Shown one piece after another: positions 61,638 through 64,000 of a stretch of DNA of 64,000 nt (position 1 is its first letter; every line of letters starts with the position of its first letter). Made by a program: the position numbers and the translations under genes. The notes below the pieces were generated by a model. The model saw only the letters and a list, made by a program, of their open reading frames with translations, was not told where the DNA came from and made no database searches. Origin of the DNA: Aquabacterium commune (GTDB lineage Bacteria; Pseudomonadota; Gammaproteobacteria; Burkholderiales; Burkholderiaceae_C); NCBI RefSeq assembly GCF_004362855.1, contig NZ_SNXW01000006.1, positions 62,001 through 126,000 on the forward strand, given 5' to 3'.

Positions 61638-62882
61638 TCAGCGCGGCCCCAGGCCGAGTGGCTGGCTGGCCGAGAACAACGCCTCACCGGCTTGACCGTC
61701 GGCGTGCACCAGCTGGTTGTGGCCCTGGCGACGCGCTTCCTGCAAGGCCTCGTCGGCGCGGTGGATGGCCGTGTCCAGCGATTCACCGCTTTGCAGCTGT
61801 ACCACGCCGAGGCTCAGGCTGAGCGGGGGGCGCCCGTGTTGTTGGCAGACCTGATCGACGCGGCGCACCATGCGCTCGGCCACGTGCAGCGCGTCGGTGA
61901 CGCTGGTGTCTGGCAAGAGGGCCACGAAGGCTTCGCCGCCGAGGCGGCCCACCAGGTCACGGCTGCGCAGCAGGGAGCGGGCGGTGGAGGCCAGCAGGCG
62001 CAGGGCTTCGTCCCCGGCGGCGTGGCCGTGGTCGATGGTCAGCAGGCGGAAGCGGTCGATGTCGAAGCGCATCAACGTGGCGCTGCCGGGTGCGCCCAAG
62101 GCCAGGGCTTGCGTGGCCAGTTCCTGAAAGTGGCGGCGGTGCGGCACGTGTGTGAGCAGGTCGAAGTTGGCCATCTGGCGCAACTGCCGGTGGGATTCGC
62201 GCAGGTCCAGCTCGGTGCGCTCGTAGGTCATCAGCAGGCACATGTACACCGAGAACATCACCCCGGCGACCAGGGCAACGAGCACCACGGGCTGCTGGAT
62301 CTGGCTGGGATCCACCACCGGTGCGCCCCAACTGCCCATGGCCGAGAACAGCCGTGGCACCTGCACGCTGGCGGCCGCCACCAGGAAAATCAGGATGGCC
62401 TTGAGGTAGGGGCTGTGGCGGCCGTCCTTGTCGTGGCGCACAGCTTGCACCTGCCAGGCGGCATAGAGGTAAAACAGCACGTTGACGAAGCTGAACGAGG
62501 CCACGCGCGCACCCAGGTCTTGCGGGCTGGCGTGCCACACGGCCACGTAGGCGCTGCCACCGGCGAGCGCGAGCGCCCAGTCCACCCACGCCGGTGAGCG
62601 GAAGCTGCTGCGGATGTAGAACTGCCGCATGCCGGTCAGCATGGTCAGGGGCCATTGCAAGGTCAGCAGGGCGGAGATGGGCAGCAGCCAGGCGTGGTGG
62701 TGTTGCAGCACCAAGCACAGCGCTCCGGCCGTGTTGGCCCACTGGGCGGCCGTCCACCAGCCGAAGCCCAGGTAGGTGCGCTGCGTGGCGCCCACCAGGC
62801 TCATGGTGGCTGCGGCCGTGAACAGCACCACGCACACGACCAGCGTGAGGGTGGGCAGGTGCAGGGTCGGCAGGAAGGGCAT
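61638..62882 (-). CDS. Membrane GGDEF-domain protein with altered GGEAF motif
   Basis: 414 aa from the ATG at 62882. About six hydrophobic segments in the first 220 residues form a membrane sensor module. The GGDEF domain covers about 245-410: LMRFDIDRFRLLTIDHGHAA (metal-binding Asp), SRDLVGRLGGEAFVALLPDT (active-site loop) and HRADEALQEARRQGHNQLV. The loop is GGEAF rather than GG(D/E)EF, replacing the second acidic residue, so diguanylate cyclase activity is doubtful; it might bind GTP or c-di-GMP instead. There is no RxxD inhibitory site visible just upstream. Confidence 0.85.
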   Translation of the reverse strand: MPFLPTLHLPTLTLVVCVVLFTAAATMSLVGATQRTYLGFGWWTAAQWANTAGALCLVLQHHHAWLLPISALLTLQWPLTMLTGMRQFYIRSSFRSPAWVDWALALAGGSAYVAVWHASPQDLGARVASFSFVNVLFYLYAAWQVQAVRHDKDGRHSPYLKAILIFLVAAASVQVPRLFSAMGSWGAPVVDPSQIQQPVVLVALVAGVMFSVYMCLLMTYERTELDLRESHRQLRQMANFDLLTHVPHRRHFQELATQALALGAPGSATLMRFDIDRFRLLTIDHGHAAGDEALRLLASTARSLLRSRDLVGRLGGEAFVALLPDTSVTDALHVAERMVRRVDQVCQQHGRPPLSLSLGVVQLQSGESLDTAIHRADEALQEARRQGHNQLVHADGQAGEALFSASQPLGLGPR

Positions 62883-62999
62883 GGGCGGTGTCGGGCGGTC
62901 GGCTGTGTTTCGGACACAATCTGTGGGCACAGTATCGCTGAGCGCGGGCGGCAAAAGCACGCTTGGCCAGGACGGCACCCTCACAACAGGAGATCAAAG

Positions 63000-63815
63000 A
63001 TGAGCATGGACGTGGTGGACTACGACATCCGCGGGGCGGAGATGCAGTTTGTCGAGGTGGAACTCGACCCGGGCGAGGCGGCCATCGGCGAGGCTGGCAG
63101 CATGATGTTCATGGACACGGGCATCGAGATGGACACCGTTTTCGGCGATGGCGCCAAGCAGCAAGGCGGTCTGTTCGGCAAGCTGCTGGGCGCAGGCAAG
63201 CGCCTGATCACCGGCGAAAGCCTCTTCACCACCATCTACACGAACCAGGGCACGGGCAAGCGCCGCGTGGCCTTCGCCGCGCCTTACCCGGGCAAGATCC
63301 TGCCGATGAACCTGGCGGAGCTGGGCGGCACGCTGATGTGCCAGAAGGACGCTTTCCTGTGCGCAGCGCGGGGGGTGTCGCTCGGCATCGCGTTCCAGAA
63401 GCGCCTGGGCGCAGGCTTTTTCGGCGGCGAAGGCTTCATCATGCAGAAGCTCGAAGGCGATGGCCTGGCCTTCGTGCACGCGGGCGGCACGGTGGTGCGC
63501 CGTGAGCTGAAAGCGGGCGAGTCGCTGTTGATCGACACCGGTTGCGTGGTGGCCTTCACCTCTGGCGTCGATTTCGACATCCAGTACGTGGGCAAGGTCA
63601 AGACGGCGCTGTTCGGCGGCGAAGGCATCTTCCTGGCCAAGGTCACGGGCCCGGGCCAGGTCTGGCTGCAGAGCCTGCCGTTCTCGCGCCTGGCCTCGCG
63701 CATCTTTGCGGCAGCCCCGCAAAGCGGTGGCGGTGGCCGCGAGGAGAGCTCCCTGCTGGGCGGCTTGGCGGGTGGCAGCTTGCTGGGTTCGGTGCTGGGC
63801 GGCAACGACGACTGA
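63000..63815 (+). CDS. AIM24/TIGR00266-family protein
   Basis: 271 aa, ATG at 63000 with AGGAG. YDIRGAEMQFVEVELDPGEA opens the family, followed by GEAGSMMFMDTGIEMDTVFG, SLFTTIYTNQGTGKRRVAFA and LIDTGCVVAFTSGVDFDIQY, a cupin-like beta-helix fold. The tail is Gly/Ser-rich (SLLGGLAGGSLLGSVLGGND). Related to mitochondrial AIM24; the bacterial role is unknown, no signal peptide. Confidence 0.92.
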   Translation: MSMDVVDYDIRGAEMQFVEVELDPGEAAIGEAGSMMFMDTGIEMDTVFGDGAKQQGGLFGKLLGAGKRLITGESLFTTIYTNQGTGKRRVAFAAPYPGKILPMNLAELGGTLMCQKDAFLCAARGVSLGIAFQKRLGAGFFGGEGFIMQKLEGDGLAFVHAGGTVVRRELKAGESLLIDTGCVVAFTSGVDFDIQYVGKVKTALFGGEGIFLAKVTGPGQVWLQSLPFSRLASRIFAAAPQSGGGGREESSLLGGLAGGSLLGSVLGGNDD

Positions 63816-63871
63816 TGGCGTTCGTGCGGGGCCTTACACTGGAAGGCTTGACCGCCTGAACGGACCCCCGG

Positions 63872-64000
63872 ATGAGTTTGGACCTGATTTCCCCCCTGGC
63901 CGCGCGTGCCGCCAGTGCTGTTGCGGCCATTGCGGCCGTTGTTGCCGCGGTGACTCTGAGCGGCCTGGCGGCATCGCCCGCCCGCGCTCAGCCTGCCAAG
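63872..64000 (+). CDS. N-terminus of a secreted protein, truncated by the window
   Basis: 43 codons to the edge: MSLDLISPLAARAASAVAAI, hydrophobic core AAVVAAVTLSGLAAS, then PARAQPAK, a good Sec signal peptide with an ARA cleavage site. Nothing of the mature domain is visible, so no family can be given. Confidence 0.6.
   Translation, partial: MSLDLISPLAARAASAVAAIAAVVAAVTLSGLAASPARAQPAK

Noticed and set aside
59301-62597. 1098-codon open frame on the plus strand
   Set aside because: Antisense to ubiE, the flavoprotein and the GGDEF gene; composition typical of a shadow frame.

Overview
The window is a high-GC chromosomal segment of a beta-proteobacterium, most likely order Burkholderiales (Comamonadaceae or the Leptothrix/Aquabacterium/Rubrivivax side of it). 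The evidence is the gene order infC-rpmI-rplT-pheS...pheT-ihfA-merR-tRNA-Pro, the paired N-degron transferases aat-bpt, a polyhydroxyalkanoate phasin, an RraA homologue, and PEP-CTERM surface proteins next to an exosortase-type (XrtA) polysaccharide locus. No rRNA, CRISPR array, prophage or plasmid origin was seen.

Layout. (1) 1-22.6 kb is the right half of an exopolysaccharide locus: chain-length determinant (cut by the window edge) and Wza-like export lipoprotein; a deacetylase-like protein of unclear family; a Gfo/Idh/MocA sugar oxidoreductase plus NAD-epimerase pair; eight glycosyltransferases; an O-antigen-ligase/polymerase-like membrane protein; a GT-C-like membrane protein; a Wzx-type flippase; and a large secreted parallel beta-helix lipoprotein. 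rraA sits inside it. The locus ends in a decayed second copy of the ligase/polymerase gene, split by an IS5-family transposase remnant. (2) 22.7-27 kb: serB, a PEP-CTERM protein with a variant sorting motif, a 55-aa basic protein, a flavoprotein and a broken tfoX-like gene. (3) 27-37.7 kb: mfd, ispD, a Zeta-kinase/Phd-type toxin-antitoxin pair and amtB (both on the opposite strand, splitting ispD from ispF), an EnvZ/OmpR-type two-component system and a SIMPL-domain protein. (4) 37.7-47.6 kb: aat-bpt, phasin, pyrophosphatase, a class-III aminotransferase, isocitrate lyase with strong palindromes upstream, a secreted carboxylesterase and a STAND-type ATPase. (5) 47.8-57.5 kb: the translation block thrS, infC, rpmI, rplT, pheS, (alcohol dehydrogenase), pheT, ihfA, merR, tRNA-Pro. 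(6) 57.6-64 kb: a PEP-CTERM protein, a MerR regulator, ubiE, an HI0933-like flavoprotein, a GGDEF protein, an AIM24/TIGR00266 protein and the start of a secreted protein.

The most striking regulatory find is upstream of thrS: a 15-codon leader ORF with seven threonine codons, followed by an antiterminator strand and a perfect intrinsic terminator, which is the layout of a ribosome-mediated attenuator. Other points worth attention are the ligase relic, the Zeta/Phd pair inserted between ispD and ispF, the alcohol dehydrogenase gene between pheS and pheT, the probable ATC start of infC, and the unusual deacetylase-like protein at the left end.

All calls come from reading the sequence and translations. 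No database search, fold or alignment program was run.
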